From Clostridium tunisiense TJ (GTDB lineage: Bacteria; Bacillota; Clostridia; Clostridiales; Clostridiaceae), in contig NZ_AMQH01000004.1 of assembly GCF_000300195.1 (NCBI RefSeq), positions 156,631 through 220,630 of the forward strand: a DNA stretch of 64,000 nucleotides. The letters are read 5' to 3'. Every line of letters starts with the position of its first letter. Within the stretch, counting starts at the first letter, position 1. Under the pieces are notes generated by a model, which saw only the letters and a program-made list of their open reading frames with translations, ran no database searches and was not told where the DNA came from. A program made the position numbers and the translations under genes. Of this stretch, positions 8,457 through 16,734 are shown in pieces.

Positions 8457-8900
8457 ATGGAAGAGATAGTAATAGGTGGATACAATTCATTTATAAAGTT
8501 TAATATAGAGGAAGTATATGGATTTCCTAATCAAACTAGCTATTTAGGCGGGTATGATGCTAAAGGATCTGTAGAGGTAAAGAGTGGAGACTTTTATGCA
8601 AAGATAGAAATATGGCTAACTACTAAAGATTTCGCTATGCTATATGAGCAACTTAATCGTTGTTATCAAGATATAAGTGGAGAAGTAAAATTTATATCTT
8701 GTGAATGTGAAGTGGAGTTTAGCCTTGTTTTTGATAACAAAGGTCATATTTCAATTAAAGGTATGGTTTCAGAAAGAATGTCTGAGAATGAGCTAAAGTT
8801 TGATTTTGGTAGCGATCAGAGCTTTATGTTTCAGTGCTTAGACCAGTTGAAGAGATTTATTAAAAAGTACGATGATTCAACTTTACAAGGGAATACATAA
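8457..8900 (+). CDS. WapI-family immunity protein
   Basis: A 147-residue protein resembling WapI-type immunity proteins, which neutralise the C-terminal toxin domain of contact-dependent WapA or similar polymorphic toxins. Visible family-like features are EVYGFPNQTSYLGGYDAKGS near residues 19-38, a central E-x-WLTTKD strand-helix, and a C-terminal FDFGSDQSFM followed by an amphipathic helix. Start at the ATG 8457 after GGAGG (8444-8448); the TTG at 8442 would overlap that site. No cognate toxin is in the window, so it is an orphan immunity gene. Confidence 0.7.
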   Translation: MEEIVIGGYNSFIKFNIEEVYGFPNQTSYLGGYDAKGSVEVKSGDFYAKIEIWLTTKDFAMLYEQLNRCYQDISGEVKFISCECEVEFSLVFDNKGHISIKGMVSERMSENELKFDFGSDQSFMFQCLDQLKRFIKKYDDSTLQGNT

Positions 8901-9045
8901 ACATTTTTATATAATTATCTTTGAATAAAGTACAATTGTAAATGGGCATCATCTAACAAAATTTTGTAGTCTACCTTGGTGGAGATTTTTGTTGTAGGTA
9001 AATATCATTAATTTGAGTATAGGATTAAATGATAGAAAATTTTAC
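8901..9045. other. Non-coding stretch with imperfect inverted repeat
   Basis: CTAACAAAA (8953-8961) pairs imperfectly with TTTTGTTGTAG (8985-8998). This could be a decayed extra attC-like site just ahead of site C. No gene is visible. Confidence 0.3.
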
Positions 9046-9122
9046 AAGATAACAAGGCACATTCCTGAGCCAAGCTAAGTTTGGCTAGGTCAAGAAACAT
9101 CTTGAGTGCGAAACGTTAGACA
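9046..9122 (+). other. attC-like site C (short form)
   Basis: GATAAC (9048-9053, R''), GCAC (9057-9060, L''), an inner CCT-AGCCAA/TTGGCT-AGG hairpin with one extrahelical G (9064-9089), GAGTGCGAAAC (L') and GTTAGAC (9115-9121, R', fits GTTRRRY). At about 75 bases it is in the size range of short integron attC sites. Confidence 0.6.
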
Positions 9123-9144
9123 AAATGAGTCGAGAGGTGATTTA

Positions 9145-9444
9145 GTGGTAAGTAAGTATAAGGAAAGATTTAAATGTCCTTGTTGTGGATATCCTACATT
9201 AGATGATCAAGGGCTATATGATATTTGTTTAATTTGTAATTGGGAAGATGATGAACAAAACGATTCAAATGCAGATAGAGTCCTAGGGGGGCCCAATGGA
9301 AAGTATTCTCTAACTCAAGCTCGCAGCAATTTTAAGCAATTTTTTATAATGTATTCTCCTGAGGAGGATAAGAGAATTACTGGTGAGGATACGCTGGAGG
9401 AAATCAACACAAAGAAAGACTATGCAAGGTATATGGTAAGCTGA
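9145..9444 (+). CDS. CPCC-type cysteine-rich protein
   Basis: A 99-residue protein with the CPCC zinc-ribbon-like motif: FKCPCCGYPTLDDQGLYDIC (residues 9-28) followed by LICNWEDDE. The four cysteines probably bind zinc. GTG at 9145 after a GAGGTGA site is the likely start. CPCC proteins are frequent in accessory islands and often sit next to immunity genes; their function is unknown. The stop overlaps the next small ORF by one base (TGATG), so the two are coupled. Confidence 0.75.
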   Translation: MVSKYKERFKCPCCGYPTLDDQGLYDICLICNWEDDEQNDSNADRVLGGPNGKYSLTQARSNFKQFFIMYSPEEDKRITGEDTLEEINTKKDYARYMVS

Positions 9445-9581
9445 TGATTACTAATAATGAAAGTGAAATAGAAAATGTTGATACTGAAATCCGTAATCTT
9501 GAAGAAAAACTTTATGAAATTACTAGAGAAAAGATTAAAGAATATGAGAAGAAAATAATAAATGCTAATTCACTATTATAG
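9444..9581 (+). CDS. Small coiled-coil ORF coupled to the CPCC gene
   Basis: A 45-codon ORF starting in the TGATG overlap with the CPCC stop. It is highly charged and alpha-helical (ENVDTEIRNLEEKLYEITRE), consistent with a short coiled coil. No motif identifies a function. The overlap start is the main argument that it is translated. Confidence 0.45.
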   Translation: MITNNESEIENVDTEIRNLEEKLYEITREKIKEYEKKIINANSLL

Positions 9582-10362
9582 ATTACAGTTTATAGGAATA
9601 AAAAGTGAAGGGATGATTAATTACTTGAAAGAGTTAAGCAAATATGAAATAACTTCTAATTTTAATAAGGAAGGTCTTGAATTATGTGATAATGGAGAAT
9701 ATCACAAAGGGATAGAAAAATACAACAAAATATTAGAATTAAATCCCAAATGCGCAGAGGCTTATTTCAATATTGGAAATGCATATCAGGATTTAGGAAG
9801 TTATGAAGAAGCAATATTAAATTTTAAAAAAGGGTTAGAATTAAGGGAACAAGATCCATACGGTTATTATAACATGGGTAATGCCTATGGTTTGTTAGAT
9901 AAAAGCGAAGATGCTATTAAGTGCTATGACAAAAGTATTAGTATCAACTCAGAGGAACCTTCATTTTATTTTAATAAAGGAAATCAGTTATATATTATAG
10001 GTAAACTAGAGGAAGCAATTGAAATGTATGATAAAGCTATTAGATTAGACCAATACAAGTCAAATGCATACTTTGAGAAAGGCTTTGTGTTACAGAAATT
10101 AGGAGAATTTAATGAGGCAATTAAATGTTATGATAAAGTTATAGAATTAGAACCAGACGATGACATAGCTTATTATAATAAAGGCAACAATTTATATGAA
10201 GTAGGAAGAAGAGAAGAAGCACTTTTGTGTTTTGATGAGGCAATAAAACTTAATCCAAATGATGCAGATTTTTTCTATAATAAGGGATTAATACTGACTA
10301 AGTTAGGTAGAATGCAAGAAGCTAAAAGGTGTTTTGATGAATATAGACGACTATTATCATAG
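9562..10362 (+). CDS. Tetratricopeptide repeat protein
   Basis: A 266-residue protein made almost wholly of 34-residue TPR units, about six in number, each of the form G-x-Y-x-x-A-I-x-x-(Y/F)-x-K-(A/G)-(I/L)-x-L-x-P. Examples are AEAYFNIGNAYQDLGSYEEA and DIAYYNKGNNLYEVGRREEA. The start is uncertain: ATG 9562 lies inside the preceding small ORF without a clear RBS, and ATG 9613 has GAAGGG almost touching it. A protein-binding scaffold is likely; the partner is unknown. Site D follows the stop by about 20 bases. Confidence 0.82.
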   Translation: MLIHYYRLQFIGIKSEGMINYLKELSKYEITSNFNKEGLELCDNGEYHKGIEKYNKILELNPKCAEAYFNIGNAYQDLGSYEEAILNFKKGLELREQDPYGYYNMGNAYGLLDKSEDAIKCYDKSISINSEEPSFYFNKGNQLYIIGKLEEAIEMYDKAIRLDQYKSNAYFEKGFVLQKLGEFNEAIKCYDKVIELEPDDDIAYYNKGNNLYEVGRREEALLCFDEAIKLNPNDADFFYNKGLILTKLGRMQEAKRCFDEYRRLLS

Positions 10363-10378
10363 GATATTGAGCGTTCAT

Positions 10379-10512
10379 CATATAATAAACACTCAAGTCC
10401 GCTTCGTTGATGATGGTCAAGCTTTACAAAAAGCCAAAGCATGTTAATTAACCTAGCTAAATCTGGATATTTAAGTAATGGCTAGAGTGTGATAAGTTAC
10501 AAAATAGTTATT
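10379..10512 (+). other. attC-like site D
   Basis: Degenerate R'' TATAATA (10381-10387), L'' CACTCAAG (10390-10397), an inner TTAACCTAGC foldback (about 10446-10475), L' CTAGAGTG (10492-10499) and R' GTTAC (10506-10510). The left half shares GATGGTCAAGC with site A. Confidence 0.5.
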
Positions 10513-10599
10513 ACTCTGTTAAACCATGATACAATTTCAAAAAAAAGGTAAATTAATTTATTAAGAAATATATAGATAGTTTAAAGGTGGGAAAATAAA

Positions 10600-11097
10600 T
10601 TGAAAGTAGTAACAAATATAACCCCAGATGATTGTTGGAATTTTACTAAATATAATATTAGATATGATTCAAAAGCTAAATTTAAATTTTATACGAATGT
10701 TATTGCAATAATATTTTTAGTTGCATTTATTTCATTTCTTGATTTTGAATCAATGGAGCAAGTTATTCAACAAATAATTTTATCAATACCTATGTCATAT
10801 TGCTTGATGTTATTTTTTATGAAGCTGGGAATTAAAAAGTTTTCAAAAAGAAATGAAGGAATTATTGGGGAACATTCAATAGAAATCAGTGAAGAAGGAG
10901 TAAGAGAGATAACAAAAGTAAATGATAGTTTGAGTTTATGGAATGGAATTACTAAAATAAAACAAGATGATTCTTATATTTACATTTATATAAAAGAATT
11001 TGAGGCACACATAATTCCTAAAAAATCTTTTAAGTCAGAAGAAGAAGCAAATTCGTATTTTAATGATGCATTAAAGTATTGGAAAAAAGAAATGTAA
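10600..11097 (+). CDS. YcxB-like membrane protein
   Basis: A 165-residue protein with two hydrophobic helices (about residues 33-48 and 62-78) and a C-terminal beta domain (EHSIEISEEGVREITKVNDS, then a WNGI-x-x-I strand and HIIPKKSF). This is the layout of YcxB-like proteins, whose function is unknown. TTG start behind AAAGGTGGG. It is the last ORF of the attC-like array; no further site is seen after it. Confidence 0.65.
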   Translation: MKVVTNITPDDCWNFTKYNIRYDSKAKFKFYTNVIAIIFLVAFISFLDFESMEQVIQQIILSIPMSYCLMLFFMKLGIKKFSKRNEGIIGEHSIEISEEGVREITKVNDSLSLWNGITKIKQDDSYIYIYIKEFEAHIIPKKSFKSEEEANSYFNDALKYWKKEM

Positions 11098-11124
11098 AAA
11101 TTTTAGTAGTATAAAAAATGTTTA

Positions 11125-11225
11125 GCTATATTTATTAATGATATGCCTAAGTATTTACAAGATAAGTTTGAAGATAAAGTTAAAACTAAAGAAGAATTAA
11201 TTAATTTAATAAATACAGTAAAGTA
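11125..11225 (+). pseudogene. 3' fragment duplicating the end of the 24040-24756 gene
   Basis: The frame reads MPKYLQDKFEDKVKTKEELI and ends in NTVK-stop, against VPMLLEEKFEDKVKTKEELI and NTIK-stop at the end of the gene at 24040-24756. The DNA is nearly identical for about 80 bases, including the terminator. Only the last 30 or so codons survive. It lies outside the integrative element, while its full-length relative lies inside. Confidence 0.75.
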
Positions 11226-11252
11226 AACCAAAGTTAGGAGCTTTGGTTTTAT
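11226..11252 (+). terminator. Terminator, duplicate of the one at 24757
   Basis: AACCAAAG/CTTTGGTT stem followed by TT; same design and flanking sequence as the terminator behind the 24040-24756 gene. Confidence 0.7.
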
Positions 11253-11428
11253 TACTTAGTAAAATCTTCATGAGAAATAAGTTTTAATAATAATTCTTAT
11301 GCAACTATTATTTAATAACACTTTTACTTCTTAAATCATATTATGGATTATGCTTAAAAACTAGTTCATAAAAATTCCAAGGGTTCAAAGAGCGGAGAAC
11401 TAAAAGGAAGAGTTTAAGGAGGTAAAAC

Positions 11429-11653
11429 ATGAGGAAAAAGTATTTCAAATTAACAGCCATTGTCACAATCTTATTTATCTTTGCTACAGCTTTTGTAGGA
11501 TGCACACCAAAGAAAGACACTACAGTTACTAAGATTAGACTAAATGAAGTTACTAGATCAATTTTCTATGCACCAATGTATGCAGCAATAAATCAAGGTT
11601 TCTTTAAGGAAGAAGGCATAGAAATAGAACTTACCACAGGACAGGGAGCAGAT
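11429..11653 (+). pseudogene. SsuA/NMT1-like ABC substrate-binding lipoprotein, N-terminal piece
   Basis: The first 75 codons of a substrate-binding lipoprotein: signal peptide with lipobox FVGC (Cys25), then RLNEVTRSIFYAPMYAAINQ and GFFKEEGIEIELTTGQGAD, typical of NMT1/SsuA/ThiY-type receptors for sulfonates, nitrate or pyrimidines. An AAGGAGG site precedes the ATG. After GAT (11651-11653) the sequence becomes element DNA and the frame ends at 11701. Codon 75 joins exactly in frame to 26897, giving a 342-residue intact protein after excision. No permease or ATPase partner lies beside it. Confidence 0.9.
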
Positions 11654-11668
11654 GCACCTACTTCAGAA
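11636..11668 (+). other. Left junction of the integrative element (attL)
   Basis: Target gene sequence ends and element sequence begins around GAT at 11651-11653. The same GAT is at 26894-26896. The reconstructed empty target reads ...GGGAGCAGATAAAACC..., which encodes the unbroken receptor motif G-A-D-K-T-M. Confidence 0.85.
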
Positions 11669-11799
11669 ACACAGGTTTTAAGGTGGAACCATTGTACATA
11701 AAAGTTGAGAGAAAGAAGAGGAGTTAAGTTTATTTGCTCGTTCAATAGAATTTTTACTTAAAGTAATATATGGATAAAGACATAGCAAAGAACTTTTAT

Positions 11800-11836
11800 A
11801 AAAGTTATCTATTTACAGGTAACTTTTATTTTTTTA
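11800..11836 (+). terminator. Terminator at the left end of the element
   Basis: AAAAGTTA (11800-11807) pairs with TAACTTTT (11820-11827), followed by a long T run. In the excised circle it would lie just behind the extended recombinase frame, which stops at 11725-11727. Confidence 0.75.
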
Positions 11837-11865
11837 TACAAATAATAACATAATATTACATACTC

Positions 11866-11874
11866 TGGTATAAT
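11866..11874 (+). promoter_or_regulatory. Extended -10 promoter of the MBL/Gabija operon
   Basis: TGGTATAAT (TATAAT at 11869-11874), about 105 bp before the MBL-fold gene; the -35 region is weak, as is common for extended -10 promoters. Confidence 0.5.
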
Positions 11875-11980
11875 AAGATCGAGAAATATTCATTTATTAA
11901 TTATTTTGCTAAATAAAAGTAGGAAGTGTTTGATTATGTAAGTGGATAAATGAAATATGAAAGAAAAAGGAGAGATGATT

Positions 11981-13258
11981 ATGAATATTAAATGTGACAC
12001 TACTTTTCACAATGTAGGACAAGGTATGTTCTATTCAGGATGTATTTATAATAAAGAAAGTGAATTTTCTTTTGTATACGACTGTGGTACGCATAGTAGT
12101 CAAAAGTTTATATCTTGGGAAATTGAAGATTTTCATTGGTCAATGAAGAGATGCAATAATATTCTGAATTTATTAGTTTTATCGCACTTTGATGGTGATC
12201 ATGTAAATCAATTAGATAAATTATTAAGTGAATTACAAGTAGAAACGATAGTAATTCCATACGTTGATCCGATTGAAAGATTAATAATTTCACTTAAATA
12301 TCCATATGAATTAGATAGTTATTACGAGTTTTTATCTGACCCTATTAACTATTTATTAGATAAAGGAGTTAAACAAATAATAGTAATGGGAGGGGATAAA
12401 ACCTCTAATGAAGTAATATTGGAAGATAAACTATACGACCTAGTAGATAATGAGTTAAATATTACATTGAGAGATGATAATGAATTTAAAAACAATGTGC
12501 TAAACAAAGAATTAATTGAAAGGACTGAAAAGTTACTTTTTAAGACACATGATGGATTCATAATTTTTAAGAATTTATGGCTATTTAGATTTTTCAACTA
12601 TAGTTGTGATCAAGTAGAGATAGATGAATTTTATAAACTGCTGAAAGCGGAAGGATATGATGTAAGTTCTACAGAAAAAATAATTGAAATTGTTGTTGAT
12701 AAAGTAAAAAGGAGAAAACTTAAAAAAATATATAAGAAGGTATGGGAAATAAACAACACTTCTATAATCATGTTTCATGGACCTTTACCGAGAAATGTAA
12801 TTAGTGATAATTATGTTTTTAATGAAAGACAACACATATGTGCTAACGAAAAAAAATATAGGAATATAACTAAGAGGCATTGCTACAACCTCTATAGTCA
12901 CTATAAATTTGATAGAGTTAGTATTGTTCATCAACAAAACTTAAGTGGAACAATACTTTTTGGTGATATAACCTTAAGAAGTTGCTATAAAGAAATCATA
13001 AAGCATTTTAAACATTTTCTTAATAGCATTTTAATTGTTCAGGTTCCACACCATGGATCCAGTAATTCTTGGAGTAAAGAAATATTAGATGACATAAATG
13101 ATTTTTCGTTTTGGATTGTACCTTTTGGTATTTATAATAGATACAATCATCCAGATAATAATATTATAAGTAAAATAAATGAATTAAGTCCTAGTAAAAT
13201 TGTTATACCGAATACAGAATGCCATAAAATCTATATTAAAAGTAGTGTTCAATTGTAG
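11981..13258 (+). CDS. ComEC/Rec2-type MBL-fold metallohydrolase, Gabija-linked
   Basis: A 425-residue soluble protein with a split metallo-beta-lactamase fold like the ComEC/Rec2 exonuclease-like domain. It opens with FHNVGQGMFYSG, then YDCGTHSSQK, then the metal site SHFDGDHVNQL (D in place of the second His, as in ComEC). Near the C-terminus come GTILFGDI and VPHHGSSNSW, the ComEC-type HHGS signature. About 180 residues of helical insert separate the halves. ATG 11981 has AAGGAGA eight bases upstream; earlier ATGs overlap the site. It lies 95 bp upstream of gajA on the same strand. A nuclease or phosphodiesterase role in defence is inferred only. Confidence 0.75.
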   Translation: MNIKCDTTFHNVGQGMFYSGCIYNKESEFSFVYDCGTHSSQKFISWEIEDFHWSMKRCNNILNLLVLSHFDGDHVNQLDKLLSELQVETIVIPYVDPIERLIISLKYPYELDSYYEFLSDPINYLLDKGVKQIIVMGGDKTSNEVILEDKLYDLVDNELNITLRDDNEFKNNVLNKELIERTEKLLFKTHDGFIIFKNLWLFRFFNYSCDQVEIDEFYKLLKAEGYDVSSTEKIIEIVVDKVKRRKLKKIYKKVWEINNTSIIMFHGPLPRNVISDNYVFNERQHICANEKKYRNITKRHCYNLYSHYKFDRVSIVHQQNLSGTILFGDITLRSCYKEIIKHFKHFLNSILIVQVPHHGSSNSWSKEILDDINDFSFWIVPFGIYNRYNHPDNNIISKINELSPSKIVIPNTECHKIYIKSSVQL

Positions 13259-13353
13259 AAGCTTTTAATTCTTATACAGCTAATATACTATGATATAGTT
13301 TTTTATTAATTTAATATATAAAATCAAATTATTTAATTAATGGGGGAACTAAG

Positions 13354-15087
13354 ATGAAGTTTGAAAATTTACAGATAAGTAATTTTAGAAATTTTAAGAA
13401 CATAAATATAAAACTCGATAATAAGAATGTAATATTTGGGATGAATGATGTTGGTAAAACGAACTTTCTATGTAGTTTGAGATTTTTATTAGATAAAGAA
13501 GTGAGAAAAAATGGGTTCTTGCCTACAGACTATCATAAAAATAATATTAAGGAAAAGATTGAAATAACTTTAACATTAGATTTATCAGATTTTGATCAAA
13601 GTGAAGATACTAAGAAGTTTGTTTCAGAAACTAGAGATGGATGGGTTCGGAATTCTCAACGAGGGGATATTTTTTATATAAGAGTAGAAGGAGAATTTGA
13701 CGAAAAAGAAGTTTTTGGAGAACCTATAATGAAATGGGGAGATGACTTGCAGAATCTTAAGGATATTCCATTCAAAGGAACTTCATATGCAATAGACAAT
13801 ATATTTAAATTAGTATATATAGATCCCTTAATTGATTTAGAAAGACTATTTGAGAAAAATAAAAGGTACATATTTAATGAGAATTCTAATACAGAAGGAG
13901 ATAAACAAATAATTAGAGATATTAATGCTTTAACAGATGAAGTAAATAAGCAAATAGGCAAAATGACTACTATAAGTAGTTTTCAAGCAGAAATAACTGA
14001 AGAGTATAAAAAACTAAAAAAAGAGAGTATTAAGATTGAAATGAAATCAGAAATGGCTGTGAAAGGCTTTTTTTCGGATATAATACCATATATAAAAAGA
14101 GATGGAGATGAAAATCATTATCCAACCTCTGGGGATGGAAGAAGAAAAATGTTATCATATTCACTATTTAATTATTTAAACAAAAAAAAATATGAGGATA
14201 AAGTAGTTGTCTATTTATTAGAAGAACCTGAGAATAACTTTCACAGATCTATGCAAATAGCGTTGTCTAAACAATTTTTTGAAGAAGATATTTATAAGTA
14301 CATCTTCATTTCAACACATTCTTCAGAAATTTTATATGAGATGGATAAAGCAATGTTAATTAGAATACATTCACAGGATAAAATAGAATGTGATTCATAT
14401 CTATATAGAATAGACTCAAGTTATAAAATTACTAAAAAGAAACTAAATAAGGAATTATCAAATGCATTATTTGCAGAGAAGGTGCTTCTAATAGAAGGAC
14501 CATCAGAAAAAATTTTATTTGAAAAAGTTTTAGATGAGGTTAATCCAGAATATGAGTTAAATGGGGGATATATTTTACAAGTAACAGGCACACATTTTAA
14601 ACCATACTTTGAAGTACTTAATGGGTTAGATATTGAAACTAGTGTCAAAACTGATAATGATTTAAAAAATAAAAAAGGTACATCAAATGAGTATGAATTG
14701 CTTGGATTAAATAGATGTTTAGAATTATTAAATAAATCTAAACTCGACAATATACAAATGCCATTTGATTCTACAACAACAAAAAAAGATAAACATATCG
14801 AATTAAAAAATAAGAAGCAACAGTTATATACAAGTCATGAAAGTTTAATAACTGAACTTAAAAAAAGATGTATATATTTATCTGAAGTAGATTTGGAAAA
14901 TGACTTATTCAGTGTTATTGGGGAACGAATGGCAGAAATTTTAGAAAAACCAATTGATAAAGTGGTTGATTACATGCAAGATAAAAAGTTATTAAATATG
15001 GTTGAGTTAGTTGAAGGCTTAACAAAAGATGATTGTATAAAAATCTATGAAAGTGATAAGTTTAATTGTCTGAGGGAGTTGAGTTAA
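13354..15087 (+). CDS. gajA: Gabija GajA: OLD-family ATPase-TOPRIM endonuclease
   Basis: A 577-residue protein, very close to described GajA length. An N-terminal ABC-type ATPase has Walker A GMNDVGKT (residues 29-36), Walker B VYLLEEPENNFH (Glu at about 290) and the switch histidine in FISTHSSEIL (about 321). A C-terminal TOPRIM nuclease follows with LLIEGPSEKILFEK (first acidic residue E381) and a T-D-N-D motif (D434, D436). GajA tetramers with GajB cut phage DNA when nucleotide pools fall. GGGGGAA precedes the ATG. GajB starts one base after the stop, so they are one operon. Confidence 0.9.
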   Translation: MKFENLQISNFRNFKNINIKLDNKNVIFGMNDVGKTNFLCSLRFLLDKEVRKNGFLPTDYHKNNIKEKIEITLTLDLSDFDQSEDTKKFVSETRDGWVRNSQRGDIFYIRVEGEFDEKEVFGEPIMKWGDDLQNLKDIPFKGTSYAIDNIFKLVYIDPLIDLERLFEKNKRYIFNENSNTEGDKQIIRDINALTDEVNKQIGKMTTISSFQAEITEEYKKLKKESIKIEMKSEMAVKGFFSDIIPYIKRDGDENHYPTSGDGRRKMLSYSLFNYLNKKKYEDKVVVYLLEEPENNFHRSMQIALSKQFFEEDIYKYIFISTHSSEILYEMDKAMLIRIHSQDKIECDSYLYRIDSSYKITKKKLNKELSNALFAEKVLLIEGPSEKILFEKVLDEVNPEYELNGGYILQVTGTHFKPYFEVLNGLDIETSVKTDNDLKNKKGTSNEYELLGLNRCLELLNKSKLDNIQMPFDSTTTKKDKHIELKNKKQQLYTSHESLITELKKRCIYLSEVDLENDLFSVIGERMAEILEKPIDKVVDYMQDKKLLNMVELVEGLTKDDCIKIYESDKFNCLRELS

Positions 15088-15088
15088 T

Positions 15089-16576
15089 TTGATAGATGAA
15101 AAAGATAGAGAAAGTATTTTGCATGATAATGGAAATATATTAGTTACAGCTGGGGCAGGATCAGGGAAAACTACAACACTTACTAAGAAAATAATAAATG
15201 ACCTAGAGAGCAATAAAAAGCACTATAAAATTGCAGCAATAACATTTACCAGAAAGGCAGCAAAAGAAATTAAGGATAGATTATCTGGAAAAACTAGGGG
15301 GCACTTTATAGGTACTAACGATGGTTTTGTTGAGCAAGAAATTATAAAACCATTTATAAAAGATGCTTTTGGAAATGAATATTCAGATCAATTCGAAGTT
15401 GTTTATAATGTAGATAAATTTGATACTTTTAAAGAAGGATTGGATTTAATTAAATATAAGAATAAATTAGGTACTTATAAAGATAACAAAAAGAATTTTA
15501 AGTTTGAATTAGCTCTTCAGATACTATTAAAATCGAGAGTAGCTAAGCAATATATTCAAGCAAGATATTTTAAGTTATTTATAGATGAATATCAAGATTG
15601 TGACCAGGATATGCACAAATTATTTATGTATATAAAAGATGCACTTGGCATTAAGTTATTTATTGTTGGTGATCCAAAACAATCAATTTACCAGTGGAGG
15701 GGAGCTAAACCTGAACTTTTTAATGACTTAATAAATGATAATAATAATGGTTTTAGTAAGTATGAGTTAAAGGAAAATTTCAGATGTTGTTGCGATATAC
15801 AAAATTATGCAAATATATTAGAAAGGCATGATACTAGGGATTATAAGATAGTAGATGAAGTGCAGAATGTTATTGGAATAGAAAGTGATATTAATCCATT
15901 AGATATTTTAGATTTAGAAAAGGAAATTGTTATACTTTTAAGGGTAGCAAAAACAATTGCAAAGGATTTGGAAAATGAAATAAATAAAAATGGATATAAC
16001 TTTGTATATGTTCCTAGGACACCATTAGATGATCTAGGAACGGAAAATGCAACTATACTTATTGAACTTGCAAAATATGTAAAAAATAGCAATTACACTG
16101 TTTATGATTTAATAAACTGCTTACCAGTTGAATTAAGTAAAAATGAGATTAAAACAATAGATCAAGTAATTTATAGACTAAGAAAAAGTGATGTAACTGA
16201 AGCTGAAATTGAAGGGAGTATAATAGAATTATTCAATATTTTGCAAATACCATTTAGAAGTGATGATGAAATTTCAAAGTTTATTGAATCTATACTTGAC
16301 AATCAATATGATAATGCCTTTAATGGGAAAGAATATAAGCATAAAATAATGACTATACACTCAGCTAAGGGATTAGAGTTTGAACAAGTGATTATCTTTT
16401 CAGATGACTTTAAATTACACTGGAATAGAGACAAAAATGAACATTATGTTGCAACGACGAGAGGAAAAGAAAAATTAATTATAATATTAAATAGTGAAGA
16501 ATACATTCATAACTTAAAAGTGGTTGCCAAAAAATGTAATTTTGATACAATAGATAGAATAATAAAGATTATTTAA
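15089..16576 (+). CDS. gajB: Gabija GajB: UvrD-like helicase
   Basis: A 495-residue superfamily 1 helicase, matching the usual GajB length. Motif I is TAGAGSGKTTTLTKK (about residues 21-35), Ia AITFTRKAAKEI, II FIDEYQDCDQDM, III VGDPKQSIYQWRGA, IV/V in MTIHSAKGLEFEQVIIF, and VI VATTRGKEKLI. It starts with TTG one base past the gajA stop, with GAGGGAG upstream inside gajA. In Gabija, GajB senses DNA ends and works with GajA. The 2A/2B domains are shorter than in true UvrD, as expected for GajB. Confidence 0.9.
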   Translation: MIDEKDRESILHDNGNILVTAGAGSGKTTTLTKKIINDLESNKKHYKIAAITFTRKAAKEIKDRLSGKTRGHFIGTNDGFVEQEIIKPFIKDAFGNEYSDQFEVVYNVDKFDTFKEGLDLIKYKNKLGTYKDNKKNFKFELALQILLKSRVAKQYIQARYFKLFIDEYQDCDQDMHKLFMYIKDALGIKLFIVGDPKQSIYQWRGAKPELFNDLINDNNNGFSKYELKENFRCCCDIQNYANILERHDTRDYKIVDEVQNVIGIESDINPLDILDLEKEIVILLRVAKTIAKDLENEINKNGYNFVYVPRTPLDDLGTENATILIELAKYVKNSNYTVYDLINCLPVELSKNEIKTIDQVIYRLRKSDVTEAEIEGSIIELFNILQIPFRSDDEISKFIESILDNQYDNAFNGKEYKHKIMTIHSAKGLEFEQVIIFSDDFKLHWNRDKNEHYVATTRGKEKLIIILNSEEYIHNLKVVAKKCNFDTIDRIIKII

Positions 16577-16703
16577 GAATAAATTTATATAGGTTTTTAA
16601 ATATAGTATATAATAAGTAAGTTAGCTATGGATAATTTGCCAAATGTAATTTATAATGAAATAATTAATTTATGTGAGACTTTGTATATTAAAAAAATAC
16701 TTG

Positions 16704-16721
16704 TCCATAATTTATTATGGA
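16704..16721. promoter_or_regulatory. Palindrome over the XRE gene ribosome binding site
   Basis: TCCATAA (16704-16710) and TTATGGA (16715-16721) form a perfect inverted repeat whose right arm runs into the GGAGGGG ribosome binding site of the XRE gene. It could be an autoregulatory operator or an RNA hairpin masking the site. Confidence 0.45.
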
Positions 16722-16734
16722 GGGGTGATCATCC

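Noticed and set aside
11290..11428. Riboswitch (TPP or SAM) before the split receptor gene
   Set aside because: No conserved core of these classes was found in the leader.
11654..11701. Reading the left receptor fragment as a complete 90-residue lipoprotein
   Set aside because: The last 16 codons are element DNA; the fold is cut in the middle of a conserved motif.
13259..13353. Separate strong promoter for gajA
   Set aside because: TTATAC-16-TATAGT near 13275-13302 is only weakly promoter-like, so co-transcription with the MBL gene is kept as the simpler reading.
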